Shown piece after piece: positions 5,865 to 8,048 of a stretch of 8,048 bases of DNA; position 1 is the stretch's first letter, and the number at the start of each line of letters is the position of its first letter. The notes beneath the pieces were generated by a model that saw only the letters and a list, made by a program, of their open reading frames with translations, searched no databases and was not told the DNA's origin. The DNA is from JAWWPG01 sp038327385. Its GTDB lineage: Bacteria; Actinomycetota; Actinomycetes; Propionibacteriales; Nocardioidaceae. The stretch spans positions 1 through 8,048 of the forward strand of contig JBBQKY010000118.1 in the NCBI GenBank assembly GCA_038327385.1, read 5' to 3'. Position numbers and translations under genes: made by a program.

Positions 5865-8048
5865 ATGCAGCCCAAAGTCCGGCGGCCAGGTGCGCGACGC
5901 ACGTGCCTTACAGGGCGACCGCTCCGCCGGATCTCGGCTCTCGGCGCCGTCATCGGTCTCGCAGGGCTGGGCGCTGGGTTTGCGCCGTCGGTGCAGGCAT
6001 CGCCCGGCCTCGACACGGGCCCCGCGACGTCCCAGCCAGGGCTCTCCGGAGTCGCGAACGCAGCCGACAGCGGCTCGTCCGTGACGCAGACCCACTCCTG
6101 GCTGGACGACAACGGGACGACACGCAGCGGCACCGTGACGGTGTCCAAGACCCAGAACCTCGCCACTCGGGAAATCGTGAACATCTCCTGGAGCGGGTTC
6201 CTGCCGACGGTGAACTCTGCAGGCGCCAGCAGCGTGCATGCGGCGCCGCAGGCGGCGATCGCCTCCGGCTTCCCGGTCGTGCTGATGGAGTGTCAGGGTG
6301 ACAACGCCGCCACGATGACTCCGTCCGACTGCGCCTTCCCGAACCCGAACAGGTACTACTACTACGCAATCCACGACGCCCAGGAGTCCGCTCAGGTCCA
6401 GCAGTCCTCGTCGTACGACTCGCGATCCTTCACCGAGACGAGCGGCAAGGTCGACCGAGCGGACACCTATGAGCCGGTGCCGTTGCCGAGCGACTTCAGC
6501 GACTCGAACGTGCTCGGCACCAACTGGTACGCCACCTGGACCGACCCGGACGGGACGCACCCCAACGCGCGGTTCGAGGTGCGCTCCACCAAGGAGGCTC
6601 CGCAGAGCCTGGGCTGCAGCGACACCAGCAACCGCTCGAAGGGAGCGTGCTCGATCGTTGTCGTGCCGGTCCGGCCGATGGACTGCATCAGCGCGACCGG
6701 CTGCCCCGGGCCGACGGGGGACCTGGGTCTGAGCACCGACTTCAAGGAGTGGCAGAGCGCCTCCAACTGGCGCAACAAGTTCGTCTTCCCGGTGACCTTC
6801 AAGCCGTTCCCTGACATCTGCGACCTGGACTCCCGCATCGCACTGCCGACCCAGGGATCGCAGGTTCTCAACCAGGCGATGGCATCGTGGCTGCCGAAGT
6901 TCTGCACCTCGACCGACCTCTTCAAGCTCGGTTTCACCCGCGTCAACGACTCGACCGCGCGCAGCAACCTGGATGTGAAAGTCGGCGGCAAGTACCTGTC
7001 GAACCTCGCTTTCACTACCGAGCCAGCGCACTCGGCCACCGGCCGCCCGATCGTCAACGCTCCAGTGGCCGTCTCCGGCTTCGGCGTGGCGGTGGCGCTG
7101 GACAACACCGGCTACGAGCAGGTCAACCAGGTGAACCTGAACGCCCGGCTGCTGGCCAAGCTCGTGACGGAGTCGTACAACGCCCCGCCCGACCCGAACG
7201 TGCAGAGCAACCCGGAGAGCCTGCTCAGCGACCCGGAGTTCGCGAAGCTCAATCCCGGCCTGGTCGCCCAGCTTCCCCCGGCCACCCAGATCGACAACTC
7301 CATCCTGGTCCAGGGCTCGCCCGACCTCGTCTACGAGGTGACGCGCTACATCGCCTCGGACCCGGATGCGGTGGCGTGGCTCGGCGGAAAGCCGGACCCC
7401 TGGGGGATGAAGGTAAACCCCTACTACCAGGGCAACAAGTGGCCCGTCCCGAACGCCCAGTTCGAGATCCGTGACCCCTACCAGTGGAAGGACGACCCCC
7501 GCAAGTGCGAGCCCAAGCCGGTGATGGAGCAGGTCGGGCAGTTCGTCTACGACCTCGCCTCAGTCGCCGACGCGATGGTCAACCGGCAGCCCCAGGACTA
7601 CAGCGTGTGCAAGGTGGCCGGCCAGGGCGGAGACGTCTTCGCCTGGGGCCACTCCGACCGCCAGCTGCTCGGTCAGCGGGCCATGCTGGCGATCATGGAT
7701 CTGCCCTCGGCCGACGCCTACCAGTTCCCGCTCGCCGGCCTGCAGAACCACGCGGGCAAGTTCGTCACGCCGTCCAACGACTCCCTGGCGGCTGCTCTCT
7801 CGGTGGCCAGCGTCGACTCGGAGACGGGGACGTTGTCGGCAAACCTCCAGAGCAGCTCGCCGGACGCCTACCCGGGGCTCATGCCGGTCTACGCCGCCGC
7901 CCCGACGCACGGGCTGACGACGACGGAGGCCGGGCAGTACGCGTCGATGATCAGGTGGTTGTCGACGGCCGGCCAGACCTACGGCGACGCAGCAGGGCAG
8001 CTACCGGCGGGCTACCTGGCACTGCCGGCAAGCATGCGGGCACAGGCG
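5865..8048 (+). CDS. Large secreted protein with a degenerate PstS-like domain (3' end outside window)
   Basis: The frame stays open for 728 codons to the right edge with no stop. Residues 1-46 look like a signal peptide: an Arg-rich start, a hydrophobic stretch from ISALGAVIGLAGLG, and VQA before Ser47. Residues 50 to about 340 are Asn/Ser/Asp-rich and match no family I recognise. Residues from about 345 follow a PstS-like order: LAFTTEPAHS, VNAPVAVSGFGVAV (397-410), NLNARLLAKLV (424-434), LQNHAGKFVTPSNDSLAAAL, YPGLMPVYAAAP (669-680) and RWLSTAGQTYG near the end. These line up with DFAVTE, NRAGYYVQPT and related segments of the upstream PstS. The place of the phosphate loop RSDGSGTT is taken by VQGSPDLVYE (482-491), so phosphate binding in the usual way is doubtful. 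Ten cysteines follow the signal peptide, an even number that suits disulfides. A linker and C-terminal anchor may lie beyond the window. Its position five genes into a pst operon suggests a surface role with PstS; the function is unknown. Confidence 0.8.
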   Translation, partial: MQPKVRRPGARRTCLTGRPLRRISALGAVIGLAGLGAGFAPSVQASPGLDTGPATSQPGLSGVANAADSGSSVTQTHSWLDDNGTTRSGTVTVSKTQNLATREIVNISWSGFLPTVNSAGASSVHAAPQAAIASGFPVVLMECQGDNAATMTPSDCAFPNPNRYYYYAIHDAQESAQVQQSSSYDSRSFTETSGKVDRADTYEPVPLPSDFSDSNVLGTNWYATWTDPDGTHPNARFEVRSTKEAPQSLGCSDTSNRSKGACSIVVVPVRPMDCISATGCPGPTGDLGLSTDFKEWQSASNWRNKFVFPVTFKPFPDICDLDSRIALPTQGSQVLNQAMASWLPKFCTSTDLFKLGFTRVNDSTARSNLDVKVGGKYLSNLAFTTEPAHSATGRPIVNAPVAVSGFGVAVALDNTGYEQVNQVNLNARLLAKLVTESYNAPPDPNVQSNPESLLSDPEFAKLNPGLVAQLPPATQIDNSILVQGSPDLVYEVTRYIASDPDAVAWLGGKPDPWGMKVNPYYQGNKWPVPNAQFEIRDPYQWKDDPRKCEPKPVMEQVGQFVYDLASVADAMVNRQPQDYSVCKVAGQGGDVFAWGHSDRQLLGQRAMLAIMDLPSADAYQFPLAGLQNHAGKFVTPSNDSLAAALSVASVDSETGTLSANLQSSSPDAYPGLMPVYAAAPTHGLTTTEAGQYASMIRWLSTAGQTYGDAAGQLPAGYLALPASMRAQA

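Noticed and set aside
5457..7031. Long open frame on the - strand opposite the pseudo-sortase end and the large secreted protein (524 codons)
   Set aside because: The + strand frames here have a perfect ribosome binding site, a signal peptide and homology to PstS, while the - strand product is Arg-rich and patternless.

Overview
This looks like chromosomal DNA from a high-GC Gram-positive bacterium (Actinobacteria). GC content is very high with strong G/C bias at third codon positions, GTG is used as a start codon, genes overlap by GTGA, and there are secreted proteins with long Gly/Ser or Pro-rich linkers. The genus cannot be named from sequence alone. All genes read left to right on the + strand. 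Open frames on the - strand are GC-driven shadows.

Layout. (1) Positions 2-763 are the C-terminal 253 residues of elongation factor 4 (LepA). (2) Positions 764-974 are non-coding and hold a likely phosphate-response operator: two 11-nt direct repeats of the GTTCACC type, with a weak -10 element downstream. (3) Positions 975-5853 are a tightly packed operon: pstC, pstA, a membrane-anchored pstS, and a sortase-fold membrane protein whose catalytic residues appear to be lost. (4) From 5865 to the right edge, open and incomplete, runs a large secreted protein of at least 728 residues. Its C-terminal half resembles a PstS-type binding protein but lacks the phosphate-binding loop.

How the parts fit together. 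PstC and PstA form the membrane channel of a Pst phosphate ABC importer. PstS is the extracytoplasmic binding protein. It is not a lipoprotein: it has a cleavable-type signal peptide, a Gly/Ser linker of about 110 residues and a C-terminal membrane helix. The ATPase gene (pstB) and phoU are not in the window and may lie downstream or elsewhere. The order is pstC-pstA-pstS rather than the familiar pstS-C-A-B.

The most interesting feature is the pair of genes added to this importer. One is a pseudo-sortase with three membrane helices. The other is a large binding-protein-like secreted protein with a degenerate ligand loop. Their packing with pst genes, plus the upstream PHO-box-like repeats, suggests a cell-surface phosphate capture or sensing assembly in which two catalytic or ligand-binding folds may have become structural or sensory parts. 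That function is inference; the gene order, motifs and missing residues are read directly from the sequence.
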